Of a stretch of DNA of 64,000 bases, positions 18,857 to 28,047 are shown piece after piece. The notes beneath the pieces were generated by a model, which saw only the letters and a program-made list of their open reading frames with translations, had not been told where the DNA came from and ran no database searches. This DNA comes from Flavobacterium beibuense F44-8 (GTDB taxonomy: Bacteria > Bacteroidota > Bacteroidia > Flavobacteriales > Flavobacteriaceae): NCBI RefSeq assembly GCF_000769915.1, contig NZ_JRLV01000001.1, positions 62,001 through 126,000 of the forward strand, read 5' to 3'. Position 1 is the first letter of the stretch. Every line of letters starts with the position of its first letter. A program made the translations under genes and the position numbers.

Positions 18857-21800
18857 TTAAAAGTTTGCTTTAATGCTGAAACCGATACTTCTTGTTGAAG
18901 GGTTCGCGCTAAATTCACCAAACTGACTAGCTAAGTCTGTACCAAATGTTGAAGCTTCAGGGTCAATGTACTGATTGCTTCTAGGTGTCCATAAGAATAG
19001 GTTACGACCAATGGCAGATACCTGTAATCTTTGAATAAATCCGTCACCTAATAATTCAGATGGTAAATCGTAGCTTAAAACAACCTCTCTTAATTTAATG
19101 AACGACTTGTCTATTACTGTTGCTCTTGCAAGCGCATCAGCTCTGTAATAATCATCCATGTGCTCTACATCAACTGCAGTTGTGTTAGGAGAGTAAGAAA
19201 CGCTACCGTCATCAGCTACATTTTTAACAACAGATCCAGGAACGATAAATGGCTGACGATCGTTGTATGTTGTTGTTATAGAGTTACCTGTAAATCGTGT
19301 GATATCTGCAGTACGGGAGTACATTAAACCTCCCTGACGAATATCAAATGTAAAATCTAGTGTAACGCCTTTCCATCTAAAGGTATTTCCAATACCCATA
19401 GTGTAGTCATATTGAGTGTCACCATAAACTTCTTTCACAGATGATGCAATTGGAACACCATTAGCATCAACTACTATGTTTCCGTCAGGATCTGTTTCCG
19501 GAACACTACCCATAATAAGAGCAATAGGTTCTCCCGGTCTTGCTATGAGTGATGTTGTACTTAAACCACCTAGGTCTACCTGTTGGATACGTGGGTCAAG
19601 CTCCTCTAGTATTGCATTGTTTGTTGCAAAGTTTACCGAAGTACTCCACTCAAAACCATCAGTTTTACTTCTTATAAGGTTTAAAGTAAGTAAAGCTTCA
19701 AAACCTTTGTTAGATATAGTACCAATGTTTGCAGTTTGGTTTGTATAACCACTACTTGGTGCTAACGGAAGGTTTAATATCTGGTCTTCTACTTTTGCAT
19801 CATAGTATGTTGCATCAATCGAGATTAAGTTATCAAAGAATGAAGCTTCAATACCTACTTCAAACTCTTTTCTTCTTTCCGGTCTTAAGTCTGGGTTTGC
19901 CAGTCTGTTACCTACTTCATAACCTGTAATTCCGTTTACAGGGTAGTTGTAGTTTCTAAAGCCTTGGTTGTCAATACTACCTAAAGTATATACTGATAGT
20001 ACCTGGTATGGGGTTGTATCAACCCCTGTTTCACCATAACCAACTCTTAACTTACCGTAATTAACTACATTTTTAATTTCCGGGAAAGTGTTAGTAAATA
20101 ACCAGCTCATGTTAGCACCTCCGTAAAATACAGATCTTTGATCTTTTGGAAGTGTAGAGTACCAGTCATTTCTTAAGTTAGCTGTGAAGTATAACTGATC
20201 GTTAAATGAAACTGTTGTTGAGTTATATAGACCATATAGTTTTCTTGAGTTTCTGGTAGATGTAATAGTTGGTACATCAGCACTATTAGCAAACGAATAG
20301 AATCCCGGTATATCCTGAGTAGGTACACTTGCCGCAAGTGAACTACCTTCTCTTGTGTTAGCATTGAAACCAAAAGTTGAAGCTAAACCTACTTTTTCAC
20401 TTAAGTCAAAATTTAGGTTATAAAGTATATCGTGGTTTAACTGCTTAATAGTATTGTGAGCTTCTGCATAAGTACCCGGTTGCTCTGTAGATGTGCCATC
20501 GTTAGGGCTTCCTGGATCTGCATCAACTTCAGCAGTCCATATTCTTAGTTTATCACTGTATTGGTCTAAACCAAAACGATAAGATACACTAGACCATTTG
20601 TTTATTTCATAAGAAAGTTCGATAGAACCATATACTCTTTCTTTGTTATAGTCACTACCGTTTTCGTTAAGAGTAAAATATGGGTTGGTTACACCATAAG
20701 GGGTGTAGTAGTTAGATACATTGTGGAATGGGTTGTTGTAATCTGCAAATTCTGTGATTGGAATATCAGTAGGAATCTGCATAAGGTTATTGAATGTATT
20801 AACCCCTTGTCCTGTAGATACAGCACTACCGCCTGTATTAACATAGTTTAAATTACCACTTAAAGTGAAGTTTTTGATTTTTGAACTACCTGATAAACCT
20901 ATAGTATTTCTTTCAAAAGAATCAGAATCTGTAGGATATATACCGTCCTGTTGCAGGTTAGAGTAAGAAAGTCTTACGCTGCTGTCTCCGCTACCACCTG
21001 AAACAGATGTTGTTGTAAATGTTGAAGTTCCAATGTCAAAAAAGTTTTCAAGCTGGTCTTCCTGGAATACATAAGGTTTGATAAGTTGAGAGTTGTTCAC
21101 AACATTACCCCATGTACGTACAGTTCCGTCAAAGCGAGGACCCCATGAACCGTTTTCACCTAAATAGTGAACACCATCCCATCCCTGTCCGAAAGTAGAC
21201 TGGTATTTAGGGGTTCTTAAAATTGAAGTGAAGAAAGTTGTTGTAGAGAAGTCTACAGCCAGTTTTCCGGCTTTACCTTTTTTAGTTGTAATCATGATAA
21301 CACCATTTGCAGCACGCGAACCATAAAGTGCTGTTGCAGATGCACCTTTAAGTATTGTCATACTTTCAATGTCATCAGGGTTAATGTCTGATGATCCACG
21401 ACCAAAGTCATAACCTCCGTTTAGGTCGTCTGAAAAGTTTGTGTTATCATTAATTGGAACACCGTCCACAACATAAAGTGGCTGGTTACTACCACCAAGT
21501 GTACTAATACCCCTGATGATAACCCCTGATGAGGCACCCGGGTCTGTAGATGCATTGGAAATTACAACACCGGCAACTTTACCTTTAATGGCGTTAGCAA
21601 TGTCTCCCTGTGCACCTTTCTCGATCTCTTCAGATCTAATGGTTGATGTGGCGGCACCAATCGATGCCTTTTCACGTTTAATACCTACCGCTGTAATTAC
21701 TACGGCATCCAGCTCGGTAGTGTCGTCTGCTAAAGTTACATTTACTGTGGTTGATGAAGCAGGAATTTCCTGTGCTTTCATCCCAATGTAACTAAAAACC

Positions 21801-22012
21801 AGAACCTGATCAGGACTGACTTTGATTTCATACTTACCATCGATGTCCGTTTGAACTCCGTTTGTTGTTCCCTTAATTAAAACGTTAACACCCGGAAGCG
21901 GAAAACCTGTCTGGTCTACGACAGTACCAGAAACTGTCCTCTCCTGCGCAAATGAGATTTGCATTATCAACGCAAAGAAGAGCGTCAATAATCCCTTTAG
22001 TTTTGTCTTCAT
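18857..22012 (-). CDS. SusC/RagA-family TonB-linked outer-membrane transporter
   Basis: The 1,051-residue protein has a signal peptide ending ISFAQ, a CarboxypepD_reg-like domain (about 24-105), a TonB plug domain (about 115-230, with LYVVDGVPI and SATALYGSRAANGVIMIT), then a long beta-barrel ending in an aromatic residue (FSIKANF). It imports oligomeric nutrients with TonB energy. It is the first gene of a four-gene operon with its SusD-like lid and two lipoproteins. No anti-sigma or ECF gene is adjacent, so regulation is not visible. I found no good TAnnTTTG box upstream on the minus strand. Confidence 0.95.
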   Translation of the reverse strand: MKTKLKGLLTLFFALIMQISFAQERTVSGTVVDQTGFPLPGVNVLIKGTTNGVQTDIDGKYEIKVSPDQVLVFSYIGMKAQEIPASSTTVNVTLADDTTELDAVVITAVGIKREKASIGAATSTIRSEEIEKGAQGDIANAIKGKVAGVVISNASTDPGASSGVIIRGISTLGGSNQPLYVVDGVPINDNTNFSDDLNGGYDFGRGSSDINPDDIESMTILKGASATALYGSRAANGVIMITTKKGKAGKLAVDFSTTTFFTSILRTPKYQSTFGQGWDGVHYLGENGSWGPRFDGTVRTWGNVVNNSQLIKPYVFQEDQLENFFDIGTSTFTTTSVSGGSGDSSVRLSYSNLQQDGIYPTDSDSFERNTIGLSGSSKIKNFTLSGNLNYVNTGGSAVSTGQGVNTFNNLMQIPTDIPITEFADYNNPFHNVSNYYTPYGVTNPYFTLNENGSDYNKERVYGSIELSYEINKWSSVSYRFGLDQYSDKLRIWTAEVDADPGSPNDGTSTEQPGTYAEAHNTIKQLNHDILYNLNFDLSEKVGLASTFGFNANTREGSSLAASVPTQDIPGFYSFANSADVPTITSTRNSRKLYGLYNSTTVSFNDQLYFTANLRNDWYSTLPKDQRSVFYGGANMSWLFTNTFPEIKNVVNYGKLRVGYGETGVDTTPYQVLSVYTLGSIDNQGFRNYNYPVNGITGYEVGNRLANPDLRPERRKEFEVGIEASFFDNLISIDATYYDAKVEDQILNLPLAPSSGYTNQTANIGTISNKGFEALLTLNLIRSKTDGFEWSTSVNFATNNAILEELDPRIQQVDLGGLSTTSLIARPGEPIALIMGSVPETDPDGNIVVDANGVPIASSVKEVYGDTQYDYTMGIGNTFRWKGVTLDFTFDIRQGGLMYSRTADITRFTGNSITTTYNDRQPFIVPGSVVKNVADDGSVSYSPNTTAVDVEHMDDYYRADALARATVIDKSFIKLREVVLSYDLPSELLGDGFIQRLQVSAIGRNLFLWTPRSNQYIDPEASTFGTDLASQFGEFSANPSTRSIGFSIKANF

Positions 22013-22281
22013 TGAAATAGATTTGAGTTAGTTAACCAAATTTCTTATGTTGAAACTATTATTCCAAATTTTTTGGGATATATTTTAAAATTTTAAGAGA
22101 TTTTTAAGAATTTTTGTAGGAAAAAATAAGCTAAATTGTAGTGATTGTGTGTTGATTTAAAGTTAATATTGTTAAAAGTGTTATAAAAAGTTAAATTTTT
22201 AGATTTTTTTAACAAAACGTTCTTCGCATTTCTTTAACCCTAATTTAAAGATGATGTAATTTAAAAACCATAGCAACATCC

Positions 22282-22371
22282 TACTTTTGATGCGGACAAA
22301 AAAGTAATAGTAGATTAAGTAGTTTTAGTTTAGTTTGAAGGAGCTATCTGTGGAGACAGGTAGCTTTTTTG
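22282..22371 (+). ncRNA. Candidate small RNA with its own -7 box and terminator
   Basis: TACTTTTG at 22282-22289 matches the TAnnTTTG -7 box. About 50 nt downstream a strong terminator follows: AGCTATCTGT (22342-22351), loop GGAG, ACAGGTAGCT (22356-22365), then a T run. No plus-strand gene lies upstream that would need this terminator, so a transcript of about 75 nt from about 22296 is inferred. No ORF of note is in it. The -33 element is poor. Confidence 0.5.
22342..22371 (+). terminator. Orphan intrinsic terminator in the divergent region
   Basis: A 10-bp stem with one G-T type mismatch and a GGAG tetraloop is followed by TTTTTTGTTTTT. Both flanking genes are transcribed away from it, so it ends an unannotated short plus-strand transcript. 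Confidence 0.85.
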
Positions 22372-22455
22372 TTTTTGTAGTTTTTAGGTTTATGAGGTGC
22401 AGTTTTGTTAACCCATACTTAAACTTATTGTAATCGCTATCGTGATTAGTAAGGA

Positions 22456-22463
22456 TAATTTTG
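22456..22463 (+). promoter_or_regulatory. -7 box of the metallophosphoesterase gene
   Basis: TAATTTTG matches TAnnTTTG exactly and lies 35 nt before the ATG. A TTG at 22428-22430 could be the -33 element at a slightly long spacing of 25 nt. Confidence 0.6.
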
Positions 22464-22498
22464 CGCATCATTCATCATAAAACTTTAAATCATAAACA

Positions 22499-25240
22499 AT
22501 GAACAGAATTTACTTAATGATTTTTTTCTGTGCTTTGAGTTTAGGTAGTTACGCGCAAACGTTAAATCCTTATTTACAGGCACCAACCACAAACTCAATT
22601 TATGTTAACTGGAAAACAGAATCAAATCCGGAATCAATAGTTGAGTACGGAACAGCAGAAAGTAACCTGACTAATACGGTTAACGGGACGAATCAAATTT
22701 TTAATGATACGGGGTATCAGGATAACTATTATTATCATACTGTTAAGATTGAAGGACTTTCTTCAAACACAAAATACTACTATAGGGTTAAAACCGGAGA
22801 AGCGGTTTCTGAGGTTTACTCTTTTAAAACGCTTCCTATGCCTGGAGAGGCTGCTACAGAAGACGGACATCTTCGTTTCCTTGTATTGGGAGATAATCAA
22901 ATGAGAAACGTTCCCCGTTTTGACTCATTAGTATCGGCAGCAAAAAGAAAGATAGCTGATAAATGGGGTGTAGATGCTGATCCGGCAGATAATATTGCAC
23001 TTACCGTTATGGTAGGAGATCAGGTAGATGTCGGTACGCTGGATCATTACGAAAATGTACACTTTAAAAAGAATAAGGCATTATCGGGCTATCTGCCTAT
23101 ACAAACACTTGTAGGTAATCATGAAACTTATGGTACACTGGGTATGCAGGCGTATTATGATCATTATATACTGGATGAGATGTCTTACCAGGGAATTACT
23201 TCAGGTACCGAAAATTATTATGCTAACCAGGTAGGTAATACTCTTTTTATAGCTTTAGATACAGAGCATACCGGTTTACAGCAGCTTAACTGGGTTACTC
23301 AGGTTCTTGAGGCGGCAAATGATGACGATACAGTAGACTGGATTATATCTCTTGGTCACAGGCCTTATCAGGCAGAACAGTATGTGGGTGATATATCTAC
23401 CTGGGTACGTAATACTGTTATGCCGGTTTTGGTAACATCGCCAAAACACATTTTACATATAGGTGCCCACCATCACCTGTATCACAGAGGGCAGTTAAAA
23501 AATACACCAACCTATCAAATCATATCAGGTGGTGTGGCCTGGGATCAATATTGGGGTATGGCTGTTGAAGAGGATTTTGAAGATGTGCAGAAAACAATAT
23601 CAAACTGGATTTATCAGATAATTGATATCGATGTGAACAACGGTACTTTTGATGTGGAAGCTTACTCTATAGGTAGTGTGTATACATGGAAAGATAATGA
23701 GCTTATGGATGAGTTTCACCGTTACTTAGGTTTAGAGTCTCCGGATACACCAACAATTGAAAACGATTTTAACGGTGGAGATGTTGAACTTCCGCTTGTA
23801 ATTGAAAGTAGTGAGTATGCTACGGCTTCAGATGAACCTTTAAACTCTACACAATTCTTAATAGGTAAAACACCTGAGTTTGATATTATAGAGAAAGATG
23901 TTTACAGGGATTTCGAAAATCTTTTCGGTCCTGTAGGTACGCAGGTAGATACAACTGCTAATATAAATGAAGGGGTAGATATTACTAAGCTTACTATAGC
24001 TGAAAACGAAATTCCAAACGGACAGTATTTTGTTAAACTACGTCACAGGGATAGTAACCTTAACTGGAGTGAGTGGAGTGAGGTTAAGTCATTTAATGTT
24101 ATAAATAGTGAGTTTGCTAATACACTTATTCAAACCGATACTATTGCTTATGCGCCTAATACTCCGGTTACAGTTTCATATTCAGATGCGCCGGGTAACA
24201 ATACTGATTGGATTGGGGTGTATAAACTAGAGCAGGAGCCGGGTAGTGGTAGTCCGTCGGAAGACTGGGCTTACCTTAACGGACAAAATAGTGGTAATGT
24301 GATTTTTGATGGGTTTGCTGATTACGGAAGGTATTATGCTGCTATTTTTGAAAATGACAGTTATACTGAAGTGGCCGACAGACAGGTGTTTTATGTTGGA
24401 CCGTTTGTAGAGTTGAGTACAGATGCGGAAGTATACGGTTCTGGTGATGCGGTAACTCTTTCTTTTGAAAACGGACCACAGTTGCAAAATGACTGGATAG
24501 GTGTTTATAAAGTGGGGCACATACCGGGAGATGTAAACTCTACACAATGGCAATATGTAACTTCGGCTGATGGTAGTTTTACTTTTGAAGGGTTAGCTGA
24601 CGGGTATTATTATGCAGAGTATTATTTACAGGATGGTTATTACAGTATAGGTAATAAAGTGTTTTTCCAGGTAGGTGAGCAAATCACTCAGCTTATGATT
24701 AACAAAACGGTTTATAACTTAAATGAGAATATTATTGCGACCTGGACCGATGCGCCTGGTATAATAAAAGACTGGTTGGGTATTTACCATGAAGGTGATG
24801 ATCCAAATGTTGATGAGCTTGTAAGTTATACTTATTTTGATGGGCAGCCGGAAGGTACTAAGGTTATTCCTGATGAGAATATGCCTGCCGAGCCGGGAGA
24901 TTACTTTATAGTAATGTTTACTAACGATTCATACAATGAAGTGTCTAACAGGATCTCTTTTGAAGTTGAGGACGATAGTATGGGTGTGCCTGAATACAGT
25001 AGTGAAACGGGAGTAATGGTTTATCCTAATCCGGTTAAGAAAGGTGAAAAAACCTATATCAAATCAAAATACCCAATTGATAAAATTGATATGTTTGATA
25101 TGACAGGTAATCTGTTCTATTCGTCTAAAAATATAAACGATTATAATTATTCGTTAATCAACCAGAGTTTACCAAGCGGTGTGTATGTTTTAAAAATACA
25201 TTCTAATAAGGTGTATACTGTTAAGGTGATAGTAGACTAA
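22499..25240 (+). CDS. Secreted purple-acid-phosphatase-like metallophosphoesterase with three Ig-like repeats and T9SS tail
   Basis: The 913-residue protein has a signal peptide ending SYAQ and an N-terminal fibronectin-III/PAP-N-like domain (about 20-110). A calcineurin-type phosphoesterase domain follows (about 125-400), with metal-ligand motifs GDNQ, GDQVD, GNHE, GHRP and GAHHH. Three consecutive domains of about 95 residues come next (about 540-830), each holding a DW(I/L)G(V/I)Y motif and an aspect of SKICH-like Ig folds. The C terminus is a type A T9SS sorting domain (VYPNPVKKGE, LPSGVYVLKIHS). It is probably released or surface-bound and hydrolyses phosphoesters, perhaps for phosphate scavenging. 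Monocistronic. Confidence 0.9.
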   Translation: MNRIYLMIFFCALSLGSYAQTLNPYLQAPTTNSIYVNWKTESNPESIVEYGTAESNLTNTVNGTNQIFNDTGYQDNYYYHTVKIEGLSSNTKYYYRVKTGEAVSEVYSFKTLPMPGEAATEDGHLRFLVLGDNQMRNVPRFDSLVSAAKRKIADKWGVDADPADNIALTVMVGDQVDVGTLDHYENVHFKKNKALSGYLPIQTLVGNHETYGTLGMQAYYDHYILDEMSYQGITSGTENYYANQVGNTLFIALDTEHTGLQQLNWVTQVLEAANDDDTVDWIISLGHRPYQAEQYVGDISTWVRNTVMPVLVTSPKHILHIGAHHHLYHRGQLKNTPTYQIISGGVAWDQYWGMAVEEDFEDVQKTISNWIYQIIDIDVNNGTFDVEAYSIGSVYTWKDNELMDEFHRYLGLESPDTPTIENDFNGGDVELPLVIESSEYATASDEPLNSTQFLIGKTPEFDIIEKDVYRDFENLFGPVGTQVDTTANINEGVDITKLTIAENEIPNGQYFVKLRHRDSNLNWSEWSEVKSFNVINSEFANTLIQTDTIAYAPNTPVTVSYSDAPGNNTDWIGVYKLEQEPGSGSPSEDWAYLNGQNSGNVIFDGFADYGRYYAAIFENDSYTEVADRQVFYVGPFVELSTDAEVYGSGDAVTLSFENGPQLQNDWIGVYKVGHIPGDVNSTQWQYVTSADGSFTFEGLADGYYYAEYYLQDGYYSIGNKVFFQVGEQITQLMINKTVYNLNENIIATWTDAPGIIKDWLGIYHEGDDPNVDELVSYTYFDGQPEGTKVIPDENMPAEPGDYFIVMFTNDSYNEVSNRISFEVEDDSMGVPEYSSETGVMVYPNPVKKGEKTYIKSKYPIDKIDMFDMTGNLFYSSKNINDYNYSLINQSLPSGVYVLKIHSNKVYTVKVIVD

Positions 25241-25260
25241 TTACTTTTATATGTGTAAAC

Positions 25261-25287
25261 AAAAAGCCGCTTAATTAAGCGGCTTTT
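25261..25287. terminator. Bidirectional terminator between the phosphoesterase and the Omp85-like gene
   Basis: The near-perfect palindrome AAAAAGCCGCTTAATTAAGC continues symmetrically to 25287, with T/A runs on both sides. It is placed between two convergent stops. Confidence 0.93.
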
Positions 25288-25293
25288 TCTGTT

Positions 25294-26991
25294 TTAAAAA
25301 GTAGTTCTAAAGCTTAGATGTACAATAGAGTTGGATAGCTTTATGGTTTGATCTTTTGTGCTTCCGTTAGCATATATAATATTAAAGAGTCCGGTTTTGG
25401 TTAGTAGCCCGAAACCAAAACCTAACCCCAGAAGGTTGTCTTTTATGTTTGATGTTTCATCCTGAATGTATCCGTAATCGGTAATGGAATGGATGTACAT
25501 GTTTGGGGCGAGTACATAGCGGTATTCTGCCATCAGGGCGGTATAAAGGTTTGCCTGTAGGCTATTCTCATTAAACCCTCTAAAGGAGTTAATTCCTCCA
25601 AAACGATACAGTTCACTCACTATATAATTATCGCTTTCTAAATAAAACGTCTGATTCTTGAGGTTGATTATATTCCTGTCGTTTAGGTATAGGTTGTGTG
25701 ATGCTTCCAATTGAATAAAATACTGGTCACTGCTTCCGGTTTTGGAGTCACGTTGCCCCAGTCCGCCTTTTAGTTCAAGGCTTGTTTTTTCAGGGAATAA
25801 AAAATCGTTGGTGTTGTAATTAGCATACTCATAAGTGGTGGTCCAAAAATGATTGGAGTAGTCGCTAAGGGTGCTGCTGTTGAAATTTTGAATATCTACC
25901 GATTCGGTTTGCTGGTAACCTAAAAACAGTTTTGAGTTATAGCTAAAGTAATAGCCAAGGTTAAGGTCGGTTACCGTGTTTTGGAAAGTGCTGTCCTGCT
26001 TAAATATTTTAAGGCTGGCTTTTATTCCAAGCGGACTCTTAAATATATAGGGTAGCTCCAGTGCTGCGTTAAAGGTGGTTTGTTTTTGTCCGTCGCTTTT
26101 CCAGTACAGGTTAAACTTCTCGCCGGAGTTTAATACGTTATTAAGCAGGATGTCTACATATCCGTTAAAAATAATGTTATCGCTATCGTCGTTGGTAAAA
26201 CCTATAAAACCGTCAAAAGTATTTGGTTTTCCTTTTTCAAGGTATACATATATATTAGTGCTGTCTTCTTTAAAAAGGATTTCAGGGTAACGGGGTTGGG
26301 TTACAAAGCGCAATGAATTGAAGTCTTTGTAAATGCGTTCCAGGTTACTTTGGTTAAAAGTTTTTCCTTTATACTGTCGCAGTATATTTCGTCTTATCCC
26401 TTCGGGGAAATTTTTGTATCCTTCTATAGTCAGTCCGTTTATGGTTCTCTTCTTTTCTGTTTTTAGCAGTAGGGAAGCATAAAGGGAGTTGTTTGCTTTA
26501 TTGTAGTCTGATAATTGTACCGAGCTTATGGAGTAGCCTTTCTGTTCCAGTAGTTTGGTGTTAGATGTCATAAAGCTTTCGGCTTCTTCCAGTGGTATTG
26601 TGATGGTGTCTTGAGTAATGTTGAGAAGCTCTTTCTCTTCTCCCGATATTTTTCCGGTGTATATATATAAGGACTTGGTTTTGATGCCGGTACTAAAACT
26701 GTATACAAAAGTGGTATCGTTTGTTTTTATATAATCCTGAATGTGTGCTTCAAGGTATCCTTTCCTTTGTAAGGTGGTGGTTAGTTTTTTTGCTTCGTCA
26801 CTTACAGATTTTGCATTGGGGTGTGATTTGTTGTAACCAACAGAATCGATAATTTTCGTTTCGGTATCGGTTTTGCCTTCGGCTTTCAAATAGTAATTTT
26901 GGGCGTTTGCCCAAAAAGAAAAAAACAAAAGGGTGTATATGGATAAAAGGTATTTCAATTTTTGAGTCTTGATACGGTAAAAGTAACGCAA
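25294..26991 (-). CDS. Omp85-family outer-membrane protein (BamA/TamA-like)
   Basis: The 565-residue product has a signal peptide ending FWANAQ. Two or three POTRA-like beta-alpha-alpha-beta segments follow (about 40-240, e.g. INGLTIEGYKNFPEGIRRNILRQYKGK), then a C-terminal 16-strand-type barrel with FGGINSFRGFNENSL. That segment matches the conserved RGF lid-loop motif of Omp85 proteins. It ends in an aromatic-rich strand (HLSFRTTF). It is shorter than canonical BamA (about 800 residues), so it is a TamA-like or accessory member. Substrate unknown. It is divergent from the ribosomal locus. Confidence 0.8.
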   Translation of the reverse strand: MRYFYRIKTQKLKYLLSIYTLLFFSFWANAQNYYLKAEGKTDTETKIIDSVGYNKSHPNAKSVSDEAKKLTTTLQRKGYLEAHIQDYIKTNDTTFVYSFSTGIKTKSLYIYTGKISGEEKELLNITQDTITIPLEEAESFMTSNTKLLEQKGYSISSVQLSDYNKANNSLYASLLLKTEKKRTINGLTIEGYKNFPEGIRRNILRQYKGKTFNQSNLERIYKDFNSLRFVTQPRYPEILFKEDSTNIYVYLEKGKPNTFDGFIGFTNDDSDNIIFNGYVDILLNNVLNSGEKFNLYWKSDGQKQTTFNAALELPYIFKSPLGIKASLKIFKQDSTFQNTVTDLNLGYYFSYNSKLFLGYQQTESVDIQNFNSSTLSDYSNHFWTTTYEYANYNTNDFLFPEKTSLELKGGLGQRDSKTGSSDQYFIQLEASHNLYLNDRNIINLKNQTFYLESDNYIVSELYRFGGINSFRGFNENSLQANLYTALMAEYRYVLAPNMYIHSITDYGYIQDETSNIKDNLLGLGFGFGLLTKTGLFNIIYANGSTKDQTIKLSNSIVHLSFRTTF

Positions 26992-27057
26992 AAAAAGTGC
27001 AAAAAATATATTGGGGCAATTTTGAATACAATTCGTTTGAAAATTAATGGATTAAGA

Positions 27058-27088
27058 TTTGTTTTGTAATTTTTAATTTATACATTTG
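27058..27088 (+). promoter_or_regulatory. Strong Bacteroidota promoter of the rpsL ribosomal operon
   Basis: TTTG (27058-27061), a 19-nt spacer, then TACATTTG (27081-27088) matches the flavobacterial -33/-7 consensus, including spacing. This is the best promoter in the window and fits a highly expressed operon. Transcription should start near 27095, giving a leader of about 45 nt. Confidence 0.85.
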
Positions 27089-27092
27089 CATC

Positions 27093-27112
27093 CCCGAAAA
27101 AAGCGGGTTTTT
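27093..27112 (+). other. Small hairpin with T tract in the rpsL leader
   Basis: CCCG (27093-27096) can pair with CGGG (27104-27107), followed by five T. The stem has only 4 bp, so attenuation is possible but weakly supported. Confidence 0.3.
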
Positions 27113-27140
27113 AAAACATAAGAAATTTTTAATATTAATT

Positions 27141-27521
27141 ATGCCAACAATTCAGCAATTAGTAAGAACAGGGAGAGCCCAGATAACTAAGAAGAGTAAA
27201 TCGGCTGCTTTAGATTCTTGTCCTCAAAGAAGAGGGGTTTGTACACGTGTTTACACTACTACACCTAAGAAACCGAATTCTGCAATGCGTAAAGTTGCAA
27301 GGGTTCGTTTAACAAACGGTAACGAGGTGAATGCTTACATCCCAGGTGAGGGTCACAATCTACAGGAGCACTCGATAGTATTAGTTAGGGGTGGAAGGGT
27401 TAAAGATTTACCAGGAGTTAGATACCACATTGTACGTGGTGCTTTGGATACTGCCGGTGTTAACGGTAGGCTTCAAAGAAGGTCTAAGTATGGTGCAAAA
27501 CGCCCTAAAGACAAAAAGTAA
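27141..27521 (+). CDS. rpsL: 30S ribosomal protein S12
   Basis: The 126-residue protein has the S12 core [17 protein letters not shown] and the [14 protein letters not shown] loop at the decoding centre. Lys43 and Lys88, the classic sites of streptomycin-resistance changes, are both wild type. So is Asp89, the site methylthiolated by RimO in other bacteria. It is first in the long ribosomal operon and is preceded by an A/T-rich leader without a Shine-Dalgarno motif. Confidence 0.98.
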   Translation: MPTIQQLVRTGRAQITKKSKSAALDSCPQRRGVCTRVYTTTPKKPNSAMRKVARVRLTNGNEVNAYIPGEGHNLQEHSIVLVRGGRVKDLPGVRYHIVRGALDTAGVNGRLQRRSKYGAKRPKDKK

Positions 27522-27547
27522 TTTTAAAAAACTTTTAAAGTAAAGAC

Positions 27548-28024
27548 ATGAGAAAAAGACAGGCCAAAAAAAGACCTCTTTTACCAGATCCAAAGTTTAA
27601 TGATCAGTTAGTAACACGTTTTGTAAACAACTTAATGTGGGACGGTAAAAAATCAACTGCTTTTAAAGTATTCTATGATGCTATCGAAATCGTAGATCAA
27701 AAGAAACAGGACGAAGAGAAATCAGCATTAGAAACTTGGAAAGATGCTATTAACAATGTAATGCCACACGTTGAGGTGAGAAGCCGAAGAGTAGGTGGTG
27801 CTACTTTCCAGATCCCAATGCAGATCAGACCAGATAGGAAAATCTCTATGGCTATGAAATGGCTGATCCTTTATGCAAGAAAAAGAAATGAGAAATCTAT
27901 GGCTCAAAGGCTAGCTTCAGAAATCTTAGCAGCTGCTAAGGAAGAAGGTGCTGCTGTTAAAAAGAGAATGGATACTCATAAGATGGCAGAGGCTAACAAA
28001 GCATTCTCTCACTTCAGATTTTAA
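27548..28024 (+). CDS. rpsG: 30S ribosomal protein S7
   Basis: The 158-residue protein begins [17 protein letters not shown] and carries the S7 signatures [17 protein letters not shown] and [17 protein letters not shown]7 starts assembly of the 30S head by binding the 3' domain of 16S rRNA. It follows rpsL by 26 nt, so the two are co-transcribed. In E. coli S7 is the repressor of the str operon; no comparable structure is obvious in this short spacer. Confidence 0.98.
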   Translation: MRKRQAKKRPLLPDPKFNDQLVTRFVNNLMWDGKKSTAFKVFYDAIEIVDQKKQDEEKSALETWKDAINNVMPHVEVRSRRVGGATFQIPMQIRPDRKISMAMKWLILYARKRNEKSMAQRLASEILAAAKEEGAAVKKRMDTHKMAEANKAFSHFRF

Positions 28025-28047
28025 TTCATAAAGAAACATTATAAAAA

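Larger units (their letters stand above)
22013..22498. other. Divergent intergenic region between susC and the metallophosphoesterase gene
   Basis: This 486-nt AT-rich spacer holds a -7 box and orphan terminator on the plus strand (candidate small RNA) and a -7 box for the phosphoesterase gene. The first 200 nt next to susC are very AT-rich, and I see no clear promoter box for susC. No ORF of note is present. Confidence 0.8.

Noticed and set aside
22013..22280. A promoter for susC in the AT-rich upstream region
   Set aside because: I looked for CAAAnnTA on the plus strand (the minus-strand -7 box) and found no convincing match.
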